Shown here piece after piece: positions 8,127 through 16,353 of a stretch of 64,000 nucleotides of DNA (positions are counted from its first letter, which is position 1; each line of letters begins with the position of its first letter). The notes under the pieces are model-generated. The model saw nothing but the letters and a program-made list of their open reading frames with translations, was not told where the DNA came from and searched no databases. The DNA is from an uncultured bacterium. Lineage in GTDB: Bacteria; Actinomycetota; Coriobacteriia; Coriobacteriales; Coriobacteriaceae. The DNA lies in the NCBI GenBank assembly GCA_905214525.1, contig CAJMMN010000009.1, positions 4,992-68,991 of the forward strand, given 5' to 3'. Position numbers and translations under genes: made by a program.

Positions 8127-11075
8127 ATGACACACGGCATCACCAAGATCACAGTGGCAACCACCGCCGTGATGGCAACCCTTGCCGCTCCGGCAGTCGC
8201 AATGGCCGACGAAACCACAACCACCGGCGACCAAACCAATCAGGCAATCACACAGGCCCAAGACAGCATCCAGCAGGCACAGCAGAGCACCACCGAAGCC
8301 AACCAGGCCATCGCACAGGCATCCCCGACCGGCGTGACCGAAGCACAGGCCAAGGCCGACGCCGCCGCAGCCGCACTGGACACCGCCAAGCAGAACCTCG
8401 ACGACGCCGCCGCCCAGCAGCAGACAGCCGCGAACGGCCAGCAGCAGGCCCAGAAGAATTATGACGACGCCAACAAGGCCCAACAGCAGGCCGCACAGGA
8501 TGCGACCGGCACGGCCGACAAGATCGCGGCCGCGCAGCAGGCCGCGAACGACGCGTCCAACGCCATCAATGACGCCAGCAAGGCCATGCGGCAGGCATCC
8601 GATGACCAGTCGAAGGCAGAAGCCGACAAGCGGATCGCACAGACCGCGAAGGATGAGGCCACGGCCGAATCCGCCTCCCATCAGCAGGCCGCCGACAAGG
8701 CCCAGACCGATATTGATGCGGCCGACAGGCAGGCCACGGACGCGCAGAAGAAGGCCGATGCGGCGGATACCGCCATCAGTGATGCGCAGAAGAAGGCCGG
8801 CCGGGCCGACGCGGACGCAAAGAAGGCCGCGGCCGACAAGGCCGCCGCCGAGAAGGAGCTGACGGAAGCCAGGAGGCAGCAGGCTTCGGCGACCGGCGAC
8901 AAGACGAAGGCCGACGAGGCGGTGAACGTCGCGCAGGCCAAGCTGGATGCGGCCAGGCAGGCCGAGGCCAAGGCGCTTGAAGCCAAGCGGAAGGCCGATG
9001 CCAAGGTCGAGCAATTGTCCAAGGATGATGGAGGTCTTTCCGACCTGGCCGCGAAGCTCGAAGCGGCGAAGAAGGCCGCAGCCGACGCCGCCACCGCCCA
9101 GCAGAAGGCGGAACAGGCGCAGAAGGATGCCGACAAGGCGGTGTCCGACTCCTCTTCCAACGCCGAGGCGAAGCAGCAGGCCGCCGCCGATGCCAAGAGC
9201 GAGGCCGACGCCAAGAAGGAAGCGGCAGACGAGGCTCAGGACAAGCTGTCTCAGGGCGCAGTGGCCTACTTCGGCGACAAGGGTGCCTCTCAGGCAGTCA
9301 AGGTTCTCACCGATCCGACCGTCACCGAGTATCTTGACGCCATTCATAATGGTGCCAAGGGTGATGCGACCACGTTGGACAACATGATCGAGGCCCTGAA
9401 GTTCATCCAGGAAGCCAATCAGCTTCGCGCGAAGGAAGGCCTGCAGCCCCTCAAGGTCAGTGACACCCTGATGGCACAGGCCATGGCGGATGCGGATTAT
9501 GCCAACAACAACGTGAACCATCCACTTCAATTCCCCGCCAGCGAAAACCTCGCCTGGGGTTACACTGATCCCTTTAAGGGCTGGTACGACACGGAGAAGT
9601 CCATGTATGAGAAGGACATGTCCGACGGTGTCCTGGATTGCAAGGCCTCGGACGGCAAGCCCGTCAAACCCTGCGCTTATGGCCATTACACCACGCTGGT
9701 CAACCCCGATTTGACCCTCACCGGTTTCGGCGTCAGCCAGAACGGCAACATCACGGGTATCGGCGGGAACACCCATAGTCAGCTGTTCACCGAAAACGCT
9801 AACGGAATCGGCTCCGACGCGGGCCGCATCATGGACGTTGACGCATACCTGACTGATTTGACTGCCTACCGTGATTCCCTGACCGGAGCCGACGCCGCAT
9901 ACCAGACCGCATTGTCCAAGAGCAAGCAGGCCGCACAGGACGCTTCCGATGCGGCCAAGGCGCTGGCCGCCGCCCAGCAGTCCGCACGGAAGGCCGCTGA
10001 GGAAGCCCAGCAGGCCGCGCAGAAGGCCAGGGATTTGCAGGCTGCCGCCGACGAGGCGCAGAAGGCGTACGACGAGGCCGTGAAGGCGAACGAGGACAAG
10101 GCCAAGGCGTTGGAGGAAGCCAGGAAGGATCAAGCCGATAAGAACGCGGCTTATTCCGCCGCCCAGCAGGCCACCAAGGAAGCCCGGTCCGGAGCCGACG
10201 CCGCCACCGACGCCCAGACCGCAGCCCAGACGGCAGTGGACAAGGCGAACACGGCAGTCGCCGCCGCACAGGCGAAGATCGATACCGCCGACAAGCTGAC
10301 CCAGACCGCCGCCAAGAACAAGACGGATGCGGAAGCCGCGATCAAGCAGGCGAACACGGACAAGACGAAGGCCGCAACCGACCTGGCCGCCGCCAAGGCA
10401 GCCAAGGCCGAGGCCGAGAAGGCCAAGCAGGCCGCGCTCGACGCCAAGACCGTTTCCGACGCGAAGGTTGAAGCCGCCGCCAAGCAGGTCAAGGCCGCCG
10501 ACGAGGCCATCGCCGACGCCAAGGCCGCATACGCGAAGGCGAAGGACGACCTCAACACGGCCACCGGCAAGCTCAACGACGCCCAGAACACCATCAAGCG
10601 TCTGCAGAACGCCGAGGAGAACCTCAAGAAGGCGAACGCGAAGCTGGCCGACGCCCAGGCGAAGCTCGACGAGGCGAACAAGGCCAAGGATGAGGCCGAC
10701 AAGGCATACGAGAAAGCCAAGGCCGACTATGATGCCAAGCTCGCCGACAAGCAGGCGTCCGACAAGGAGCTCGCCGCCGCCAAGCAGGCCGAAGCCGAAG
10801 CCAAGAAGCAGGCCGAGGAGGAAGCCAAGAAGCAGCAGGAAGCCCAGAAGAAGGCCGACCAAGCCAAGCAGGATGCCGAAGCCAAGAAGCAGAAGGCCGA
10901 ACAGGCCAAGAAGCAGGCTGCAGGTGTGACGAACAATGGTCTGGCCTCCACCGGATCGGACACCACCGCAATCGCCACGCTGGCGGCGATCATGACCATC
11001 GCCGGCGCCGGCTGCGTGCTCCTGCGTGTACGTTCCGCCAAGCATGCCGATGGATGGCATGCAGTCGAGGACTGA
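8127..11075 (+). CDS. Coiled-coil surface protein with CAP/SCP domain and LASTG anchor
   Basis: The frame opens further upstream, but the ATG used here follows a purine-rich site (GAAAGAAG) and gives a good signal peptide ending AMA|DE; it yields 982 residues. Residues about 30-370 and 590-930 are Ala/Lys/Glu/Gln-rich coiled coil. Between them, about 380-580, lies a CAP-like domain with EANQLRAKEGL, ENLAWGY, GHYTTLVNP and GFGVSQNG. CAP domains occur in secreted bacterial proteins of mostly unknown activity. The C-terminus has LASTG, a hydrophobic stretch and a basic tail, so it is a sortase substrate. The two coiled-coil arms could hold the CAP domain away from the wall. It follows the sortase gene and is closed by a hairpin. 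Confidence 0.88.
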   Translation: MTHGITKITVATTAVMATLAAPAVAMADETTTTGDQTNQAITQAQDSIQQAQQSTTEANQAIAQASPTGVTEAQAKADAAAAALDTAKQNLDDAAAQQQTAANGQQQAQKNYDDANKAQQQAAQDATGTADKIAAAQQAANDASNAINDASKAMRQASDDQSKAEADKRIAQTAKDEATAESASHQQAADKAQTDIDAADRQATDAQKKADAADTAISDAQKKAGRADADAKKAAADKAAAEKELTEARRQQASATGDKTKADEAVNVAQAKLDAARQAEAKALEAKRKADAKVEQLSKDDGGLSDLAAKLEAAKKAAADAATAQQKAEQAQKDADKAVSDSSSNAEAKQQAAADAKSEADAKKEAADEAQDKLSQGAVAYFGDKGASQAVKVLTDPTVTEYLDAIHNGAKGDATTLDNMIEALKFIQEANQLRAKEGLQPLKVSDTLMAQAMADADYANNNVNHPLQFPASENLAWGYTDPFKGWYDTEKSMYEKDMSDGVLDCKASDGKPVKPCAYGHYTTLVNPDLTLTGFGVSQNGNITGIGGNTHSQLFTENANGIGSDAGRIMDVDAYLTDLTAYRDSLTGADAAYQTALSKSKQAAQDASDAAKALAAAQQSARKAAEEAQQAAQKARDLQAAADEAQKAYDEAVKANEDKAKALEEARKDQADKNAAYSAAQQATKEARSGADAATDAQTAAQTAVDKANTAVAAAQAKIDTADKLTQTAAKNKTDAEAAIKQANTDKTKAATDLAAAKAAKAEAEKAKQAALDAKTVSDAKVEAAAKQVKAADEAIADAKAAYAKAKDDLNTATGKLNDAQNTIKRLQNAEENLKKANAKLADAQAKLDEANKAKDEADKAYEKAKADYDAKLADKQASDKELAAAKQAEAEAKKQAEEEAKKQQEAQKKADQAKQDAEAKKQKAEQAKKQAAGVTNNGLASTGSDTTAIATLAAIMTIAGAGCVLLRVRSAKHADGWHAVED

Positions 11076-11094
11076 TTCTCACCGCACCAAACGT

Positions 11095-11139
11095 GTTTTG
11101 CCCGCCTTCGACCCGAAACAGGGGAGAGGCGGGCAAAAC
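11095..11139 (+). terminator. Inverted repeat after the CAP/LASTG gene
   Basis: Perfect 12-base arms GTTTTGCCCGCC and GGCGGGCAAAAC lie 20 bases after the stop codon. No long T run follows, so it may act as an RNA-end hairpin rather than a classical intrinsic terminator. Confidence 0.6.
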
Positions 11140-11224
11140 CGTATTCCCACATACCGAAGCAAAACGGTAGCTTCTTTTGTTACTATCAGAAAAAAGTCAG
11201 TGAATTGCGTGAAAGGGTCTGGCT

Positions 11225-11542
11225 ATGAACGATGTAGGACATGCGCCACTCCCAGGCGACGTGCTGCTACACCAATACCTGCAACCAAACAACATCACCA
11301 TGTACCGTCTGGCGAAAGCCATGAACCTGCCACAAACCACCATCAGTGGAATAATACGCGGGAAAAGACGCATCACCACAAGCCTCGCATACCATCTCGC
11401 CTACGTGTTGGGCACGTCACCGGAATACTGGCTGGAATTGCAAATGCACTACGATATTGAAAACTACGACAAATTCAACGAAAGCGGACTGACGGTCCTC
11501 ATTGATAATACGGTCGGCGACACTGTCCAATCAGAACGATAA
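11225..11542 (+). CDS. HigA-family HTH antitoxin-like regulator (orphan)
   Basis: A 105-residue XRE-type protein with the HigA pattern: PLPGDVLLHQYL at the start, YRLAKAM and TTISGIIRGKRRIT for the helix-turn-helix, then GTSPEYWLELQMHYD. HigA proteins normally neutralise a HigB mRNA interferase and repress their own operon. HigB usually lies directly upstream. Here the upstream 85 bases hold only a leader, and the downstream DNA has no matching toxin. It is therefore a solitary HigA: a regulator, an anti-addiction factor, or a remnant. A TTGTTACTAT segment about 40 bases upstream resembles the promoter region of the previous gene. Confidence 0.85.
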   Translation: MNDVGHAPLPGDVLLHQYLQPNNITMYRLAKAMNLPQTTISGIIRGKRRITTSLAYHLAYVLGTSPEYWLELQMHYDIENYDKFNESGLTVLIDNTVGDTVQSER

Positions 11543-11744
11543 CGAGCAGAAGAATCCGCTAACGCCAGTTTCGTCCATGCCCACTTTGATGGCCTCGATT
11601 CCGCCAATTCGTTTTCCGCTGCCGCGCATTGTACTGCTGAGGATATTCTGTGCCGGCGCTTGTCCTTGTATTTTCTCCCTCGGAGTGGCTGAATAGGGCT
11701 TGTTTCCATTGGTTTGCGTTCATGGAATTCTTTATCCGGCCTTC

Positions 11745-12122
11745 TCATCCCCAATGCGGGAACAGGTGGCGGAAGAGCCTCTCGCCGGCCTCCTGCTCGT
11801 CGAGCACGCCCATCGTGTATTCGTCGACGATGAACCGGGTCCTCGCCATCCGTTCCGCCGTCTCGTCCGACATGGTTTCCGTTTTCGCATCGCCTTCCTC
11901 GATGCGCGTGGGGACGCGGACGAGTTCCAGATCGGATATCCCCTCGGGCATGGTCCCGTCCGGCAGACATACGACGACCTCCTCTCCCCCGCCATCGAGC
12001 TCGGTCAGCTTGCAGATGCCGGTGCCGTCCACCGATTCCAGGTATTCGCCCAGTTCGGGGATCCCGTCGCGTGTGAATCTGCACATGCGCAGCCCCTGCC
12101 CATCCATTGATCCCCCAATCAT
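11745..12122 (-). CDS. Hypothetical protein, paralogue of the next upstream gene
   Basis: About 125 residues, acidic, no family recognised. Its first half (MCRFTRDG, GEYLESVDGTG, PDGTMPEGIS) aligns by eye with the neighbouring 140-residue protein (MCEWYEQG, GEYETLGDGSG, PDGTVMPGIS). The two probably arose by duplication and share a small domain of unknown role. The last gene of a leftward set of three. A ten-codon frame with a strong ribosome site ends across this start, so coupled translation is possible; an internal ATG five codons later also has a GGGGG site. Confidence 0.6.
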   Translation of the reverse strand: MIGGSMDGQGLRMCRFTRDGIPELGEYLESVDGTGICKLTELDGGGEEVVVCLPDGTMPEGISDLELVRVPTRIEEGDAKTETMSDETAERMARTRFIVDEYTMGVLDEQEAGERLFRHLFPHWG

Positions 12123-12151
12123 GCCGGATGCCCGGCATATCCCGTCATCAT
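12119..12151 (-). CDS. Possible ten-residue leader peptide
   Basis: An ATG with the best ribosome site in this intergenic stretch (AAAGGAAG, 4 bases upstream) opens only ten codons. Its stop overlaps the ATG of the following gene in an ATGA arrangement. It could deliver ribosomes to the downstream start. The reading is from sequence only. Confidence 0.3.
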   Translation of the reverse strand: MMTGYAGHPA

Positions 12152-12170
12152 GCTACTTCCTTTCGTCCGT

Positions 12171-12593
12171 TCATGAATCAGACACGCCATCATCGCCATC
12201 CGGAGACGACGGCCCGTTGCCCGGCTGTCGGCCGAAGATGGATTCCCCGTCGCCCAACGCTCCCAGGGATCGCAGCTCGCCGTCGAACCGGTCGCGTTCG
12301 GCTTGTTCGCGCAGTTCCCGCTCCCAGATCTCGTAGTCGTCGGCGTGCAGCCCCTCGTCGGGCCCGACCTTCCAGTCGAAGCGTCGCAGCCGGCTGATGC
12401 CGGGCATGACGGTGCCGTCCGGACGTGTCAACGGATGGTTGACGACGACCTTGCTGCAGGTAGACCACTCGTCGGTGACGGCGAACCCGGATCCGTCGCC
12501 CAGCGTCTCGTATTCGCCCACGAGCCTCCTGCCTTGCTCGTACCATTCGCACATGTGCAGCGTGAACGACCCGTCCTCATGCTCCTCGTACAT
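12171..12593 (-). CDS. Hypothetical protein, paralogue of the downstream gene
   Basis: 140 residues, strongly acidic, no recognised family. The N-terminal 60 residues share the MC ... GEYE ... GDGSGF ... PDGTVMPGIS pattern with the next gene on this strand. The rest is a charged helix (YEIWERELREQAERDRFD) and a polar tail rich in Gly, Asp and Ser. Codon use fits the surrounding G+C-rich genes. Member of a three-gene leftward set with the zinc-ribbon-like gene upstream, separated by about 20 bases. Confidence 0.6.
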   Translation of the reverse strand: MYEEHEDGSFTLHMCEWYEQGRRLVGEYETLGDGSGFAVTDEWSTCSKVVVNHPLTRPDGTVMPGISRLRRFDWKVGPDEGLHADDYEIWERELREQAERDRFDGELRSLGALGDGESIFGRQPGNGPSSPDGDDGVSDS

Positions 12594-12615
12594 GACCGTC
12601 TCCTCTTCCGCAATC

Positions 12616-12996
12616 CTAGAGCTCGATGTCCTGGGCGAGCGTGGTGGCCGCGTCGTTTTTGTGTTCGATCCACCATGCCGCGTCGTTCATCCGCAGCACC
12701 TGCCTGCGCAGTTCGGCGAACGCGTCACGGTCCTCGATGCGCGCGTGGCGGGCGAGCACGTCGACCTGGCTGAGGGTGCGGCGTCGTATCGGCTCCGCCC
12801 GGTCGCACTGGGATTTCGAGCCCCACAGTTCGCAGAACCCGTCAAGCCTGTTGCGCTGCCGGGACGCGATGCCGATGCAGGCGGGGCATGACACCCGTTC
12901 CGCGTTCCTCACCCGCTGTTCGACGACCACGTACGGGCCGTCCACGTTGATCCGCTCCTGGTGCCCGCATGCGTGCGTGACGAATCTCCAAGCCAT
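12616..12996 (-). CDS. Small zinc-ribbon-like protein
   Basis: 126 residues. The N-terminus has HACGHQE and, after a spacer, CPAC, a Cys/His pattern that could bind zinc. The remainder is predicted helical, with RDAFAELRRQVLRMND. No enzyme motif is seen. First gene of the leftward set and likely expressed with the two small paralogues that follow. Similar short zinc-ribbon proteins are common cargo in actinobacterial conjugative elements, but no specific function can be assigned. Confidence 0.6.
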   Translation of the reverse strand: MAWRFVTHACGHQERINVDGPYVVVEQRVRNAERVSCPACIGIASRQRNRLDGFCELWGSKSQCDRAEPIRRRTLSQVDVLARHARIEDRDAFAELRRQVLRMNDAAWWIEHKNDAATTLAQDIEL

Positions 12997-13146
12997 GACC
13001 TACCGCCTTCCCGAAAACAAGAACCGAACCAGCATTCGAACAAATGTTCTATTAAGGCGGGGACATGCACCCGTTTGACGCCCGGCGGGAACGCTACGAC
13101 CGACGCGGGGCGCGCCGCGACTCCGGCCCGTATTCCGACGATGTCA

Positions 13147-13166
13147 TGGTACAATTTATTGTACAA
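13147..13166 (+). promoter_or_regulatory. YefM-YoeB operator and extended -10 promoter
   Basis: The 7-base arms GTACAAT and ATTGTAC form an inverted repeat around TT, and the right arm carries a TGTACA core like that reported for YefM operators. A TG-G-TACAAT extended -10 overlaps the left arm. The AGGAGG ribosome site begins a few bases further on. The overlap predicts autorepression by YefM-YoeB. Confidence 0.65.
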
Positions 13167-13180
13167 ACAGGAGGTGCGTG

Positions 13181-13447
13181 ATGACACAGGCCGTGGCCTA
13201 CAGCAATTTCAGGGCGAATCTCAAGACCTATATGCGCAGGGTCAACGAGGACGCCGACACCCTTCTCGTGACCAACGCGGACCCGGAGGACAACGTGGTC
13301 GTGATGAGCGCCGACGACTACGATTCGCTCATGGAGACGCTGCGCGTCTACCAGAACCCGTATCTGAGCGATAAGGTGATGCGCGGCATGGCGCAGGTAC
13401 GGCAGGGCCAGACGATGGCCCATGACCTTGTCGAAGCGGGCGCGTGA
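13181..13447 (+). CDS. yefM: YefM-type antitoxin (Phd/YefM family)
   Basis: 88 residues counting from the ATG with AGGAGG six bases upstream; a GTG codon just before it is less well placed. The N-terminal fold is typical of Phd/YefM DNA-binding antitoxins (AYSNFRANLKTYMRRVNEDADTL, then NVVVMSADDYDSLMETL). The C-terminal part would wrap and inhibit YoeB. The stop overlaps the YoeB start by one base. It should bind the palindrome upstream and repress the operon, more strongly in complex with YoeB. Confidence 0.93.
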   Translation: MTQAVAYSNFRANLKTYMRRVNEDADTLLVTNADPEDNVVVMSADDYDSLMETLRVYQNPYLSDKVMRGMAQVRQGQTMAHDLVEAGA

Positions 13448-13701
13448 TGCTGCTCTGCTGGACCGATGACGCCTGGGCCGACTACCTGTACTGGCAGGCT
13501 CAGGACCGCAGGACCCTCAAGCGCGTCAACACGCTCATCCGGGATATGCAGCGTACCCCGTTCGAGGGCATCGGCAAGCCCGAACCCCTCAAATGGGGCC
13601 TGTCCGGCGCATGGTCGCGGCGCATCGACTCAGCCAACCGTATCATCTATACCGTCGCCGACGACAGGCTCTGCATCCTCTCCGCGAAGGACCACTACTG
13701 A
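13447..13701 (+). CDS. yoeB: YoeB mRNA interferase toxin
   Basis: 84 residues, the same length as Escherichia coli YoeB and close to it along its whole length (DYLYWQ, RTPFEG-x-GKPEPLK, LSG-x-WSRRI). The catalytic residues Glu46, Arg65, His83 and Tyr84 are all present, so the toxin should be active. YoeB binds the ribosomal A site and cuts mRNA during translation when YefM is degraded. It converges on and overlaps the end of the next gene by seven bases. Confidence 0.95.
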   Translation: MLLCWTDDAWADYLYWQAQDRRTLKRVNTLIRDMQRTPFEGIGKPEPLKWGLSGAWSRRIDSANRIIYTVADDRLCILSAKDHY

Positions 13702-14759
13702 ATGACATGGGACGGAACGGCCTGTACCACCTTATCGACGTTTTCGGTCGACTCGGCTTTCTCTGACAGGATTCGCTGGCAGTTCCTGAGCCGGTTCCAA
13801 TAGCGCTTTCGCCAGGCTGCGAACAGTCCCGCCACCAATGACAGCACAAACGTGCATAGCCATAACACGACGCCATTTACACCCTTCATATCTTTCAATG
13901 GGCCGAACCCAAATACGGCCACAGCAGTGGGGACGATTCCTCCTAAATCAAGCACCGCATTCGTTGCTTTGGCTTTGGTGTCGTTTTTCCTGATGAATTC
14001 GGGAAGATATCGTTTGACGCGGGGATCCCAGTCCTTGATGTTGTCGAATGTGATCGATTCGGTTATTTCGTTCTTCAGAAACAAGGTCGAGGAAATCACG
14101 TACCGCCATTCCAGCAGGGATGCGGAGTCGGCAAGACCGGAACCGATTTTTCCATCGGGCCAGCAATATGCGAGGGACAACGCGAACAGCCAGAACATGA
14201 CCACGCACATCAGCCTGATAAATGTATGGATAGGCCCTTCTACGTAGTAAAGGAGACCGGATAGCCCCATCCCGATCAACAAGGGTATTGGGACAATCTT
14301 CAGACGAAACTTTGACGGCATGACATCTCTTACGATGATGGCACAGGCCACATACCAGCAGTAGACGAAGCCCACGGAAAGCAGCCACAGCGACGTTCCC
14401 GCCCCTGAAAAGGCCATTCCCTTTCCGCCGTAGTTGACGCAGGCCATTGCCACCCCCGCATCCCAGGACGCCAGCATGGACATGAGAAAGATGCCCTTTT
14501 CGAATTTCGTTGACCTATCACGGCCGAGCATGGGACCGAATACCGCCCATGAAAAGGTCGCCCATGCTGCCGACATGGCTCCAGCGACTATGACGCTTTC
14601 TTCATTCTGATCTTTCCAGAAAAAATGCGTTCCTATGTAGAAACCCACCAGAGCCACGGCCAGGTCCAGCAGCAGCAATGCCAATCCCGGAATATTCTTC
14701 TTCATGCTCTTGCCTGTGCTGTTTTCGGCTTCATCCGGATTCGACGTATATGAATTCAT
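13695..14759 (-). CDS. Multipass membrane protein of unknown function
   Basis: 354 residues with about seven or eight hydrophobic segments: near 25-45, 58-75, 92-108, 120-142, 156-172 and 180-195, then a soluble loop of about 80 residues, and two more near 265-310. The soluble loop contains EITESITFDNIKDWDPRVKR. No transporter or enzyme motif recognised. Convergent with yoeB. It belongs to a leftward group of three membrane proteins, suggesting envelope cargo; a role in immunity or exclusion is possible but unsupported. Confidence 0.7.
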   Translation of the reverse strand: MNSYTSNPDEAENSTGKSMKKNIPGLALLLLDLAVALVGFYIGTHFFWKDQNEESVIVAGAMSAAWATFSWAVFGPMLGRDRSTKFEKGIFLMSMLASWDAGVAMACVNYGGKGMAFSGAGTSLWLLSVGFVYCWYVACAIIVRDVMPSKFRLKIVPIPLLIGMGLSGLLYYVEGPIHTFIRLMCVVMFWLFALSLAYCWPDGKIGSGLADSASLLEWRYVISSTLFLKNEITESITFDNIKDWDPRVKRYLPEFIRKNDTKAKATNAVLDLGGIVPTAVAVFGFGPLKDMKGVNGVVLWLCTFVLSLVAGLFAAWRKRYWNRLRNCQRILSEKAESTENVDKVVQAVPSHVIQ

Positions 14760-14841
14760 GATCGGCTTCCCTTCCTTCCACCTGCCGTCTCAACCACCGT
14801 ATATCCGTGATGATCCGTTTTCACGTGTTTTGTTGAGTTTA

Positions 14842-15222
14842 TTAGGACATCGCGGCGGCGCTTGTGCCGGCCACGAACGCGAGCACGACGAATGTGGTGA
14901 AGATGGGGTCCCAGAAGACGGTCACGAGGATGACGATCAGCACGATGTTCAGTATCACGCCGACGAGGTTTCCCGGCTTGTCCATGTCTTTTCTGAACAG
15001 ATGGACTCCCATGCAGACCAGCAGGATTATGAACGCGAATCCGGTCAGCAGGAAAAACCAGTACCAGGGTTTTCCGGCGGTGGCGAAGGCCCGTTCGATC
15101 AGAGATCCGTTCATGACATCGTACTGGGAATGCAGCCAGTGCTTGTAGAATGCCAGCGCGATGATGTAGGCCAGGGATGCAAGTATGGTGGCTTTCTCTT
15201 CTACGGGGATTTGTCTGATCAC
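14842..15222 (-). CDS. Small membrane protein
   Basis: 126 residues with three hydrophobic segments (about 12-27, 53-74 and 88-118). The loop between the second and third is basic (HLFRKDMDKPG). No family recognised. It lies ten bases after the upstream membrane gene and was probably co-transcribed with it. The C-terminus ends in a hydrophobic and Ala-rich segment. Confidence 0.65.
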   Translation of the reverse strand: MIRQIPVEEKATILASLAYIIALAFYKHWLHSQYDVMNGSLIERAFATAGKPWYWFFLLTGFAFIILLVCMGVHLFRKDMDKPGNLVGVILNIVLIVILVTVFWDPIFTTFVVLAFVAGTSAAAMS

Positions 15223-15232
15223 GTTCCTGATT

Positions 15233-15751
15233 CTAGTGAACGATCAGTCCCGCCGCGAAGACGATCACGCCCCAGATGAACGTGAGTCGTGCGGGGTCCG
15301 CCTTGTCGCCGTGGCCGACCCATTCGAGCGCCGTCTTCATGCCGGCGAGCATCGTGTGGGCGAGCATGAGGCAGAACAGGAACACGGAGACCGCGAGCAG
15401 CGGGGTCACCGTTTTCTCGACTGCCATATTCACCATTCCCGCTCCCAGGAGGACGAACGAGGCGACGGTGCAGGCCACGGCCGCCGCATCCGCGCGGCTT
15501 CTTTTCCCGTGTCCGATCAGCGGGTATACGCATAGGCAGCAGATGGCCAGCAGGACGAGCGGTGCCAGGGTCAGCGCGGTTTGCGCGTCCGCGTCGGAGA
15601 CCATTCTCAGGTAGTCCGTTTTCCTCAGGCGCGGCAGCACGTGGTAGGAGAGGAATCCCAGCACGGCCGTCGACATGGCGGCGGCCATCCCGACGCGCAG
15701 CAGCACTCCCTTGCATATCGCCGCGGCATCGGTGCCATGTTCCTGCTCCAT
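15233..15751 (-). CDS. Membrane protein of unknown function
   Basis: 172 residues from the ATG that has AAGGAG seven bases upstream; an ATG ten codons earlier lacks a good site. Four hydrophobic segments lie near 20-40, 60-78, 92-110 and 120-140, with another at the C-terminus (FIWGVIVFAAGLI). Basic loops (GHGKRSRAD) separate them. It is the first of two closely spaced leftward membrane genes and faces away from the transfer operon that begins about 270 bases to the right. Confidence 0.65.
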   Translation of the reverse strand: MEQEHGTDAAAICKGVLLRVGMAAAMSTAVLGFLSYHVLPRLRKTDYLRMVSDADAQTALTLAPLVLLAICCLCVYPLIGHGKRSRADAAAVACTVASFVLLGAGMVNMAVEKTVTPLLAVSVFLFCLMLAHTMLAGMKTALEWVGHGDKADPARLTFIWGVIVFAAGLIVH

Positions 15752-16019
15752 GCCCTTGCTCCTTCCGTTCGTCGTTCCCATGCCGGTTTTCCCGGATCCG
15801 GTTCCCGGACCGTTTCCCTGTTCCGGTTACGACGATAACCGGGTTTCCCGGCTCGGGCACGTTCCTGTTCATGCCCGAGTCCTCGTGGCTGCCACCGTGG
15901 CCGCCGGCCGTTATCGGCGGCCCCGCTGGTGGTGTCCGTGGAGGCGTGGCCGCTTGCCCGTCCGTCGCGTCTTCCGTTTTCCGGTTCCGGTGTCGGCGGG
16001 CTGATTGGGAGAGTGTGTC

Positions 16020-16265
16020 ATGCTGTCGGTTCTGGTGTTGCTGCTGGTGGTGGCCGCGGCGTCGTTCGCGTATCGCGCGTTCTGGATGCTGCGGGCCCGT
16101 CCGTCGTCCCGGTATGTGGGGAGCCGTTTCCGTGACGAGGTGGTGGCGATGAGCCGTCGCCAGCGTCGTCGCGCGTTCTGGGGCAATGTGCTGCTGTGCG
16201 TGTTGTGCGTGGCCGCGATGGTGTTGGTCGGCGTGCTGGTGGGCGGCATGGGCGGCTCGGTGTGA
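16020..16265 (+). CDS. Small membrane protein at the head of the transfer operon
   Basis: 81 residues with an N-terminal hydrophobic segment (LSVLVLLLVVAAASFAYRAF), a basic middle (SRRQRRRAF) and a second hydrophobic segment (VLLCVLCVAAMVLVGVLVGG). The start follows GGGAGA. Its position just before the VirB4 ATPase and coupling protein suggests a small mating-channel subunit, by context only. Confidence 0.6.
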   Translation: MLSVLVLLLVVAAASFAYRAFWMLRARPSSRYVGSRFRDEVVAMSRRQRRRAFWGNVLLCVLCVAAMVLVGVLVGGMGGSV

Positions 16266-16353
16266 CCGTCCGTCGTCGTTTCGCTTCCGGCCCGTCGGCG
16301 TGTCCGGCGGGCTTTCGTCTTGTGTGTGGGCCTGATCGTCGGAGGTTGGTGTG

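Noticed and set aside
7911..11060. Minus-strand frame rich in Gly and Leu opposite the CAP/LASTG gene
   Set aside because: It is the complement of Ala/Lys/Glu/Gln codons of a coiled coil and has no independent signal.
11543..11744. Possible transposase or helicase fragment on the minus strand
   Set aside because: A short readable stretch (GGIEAIKVGMDETGVSG) was noticed, but it has no start context or clear family, so it is not listed as a gene.
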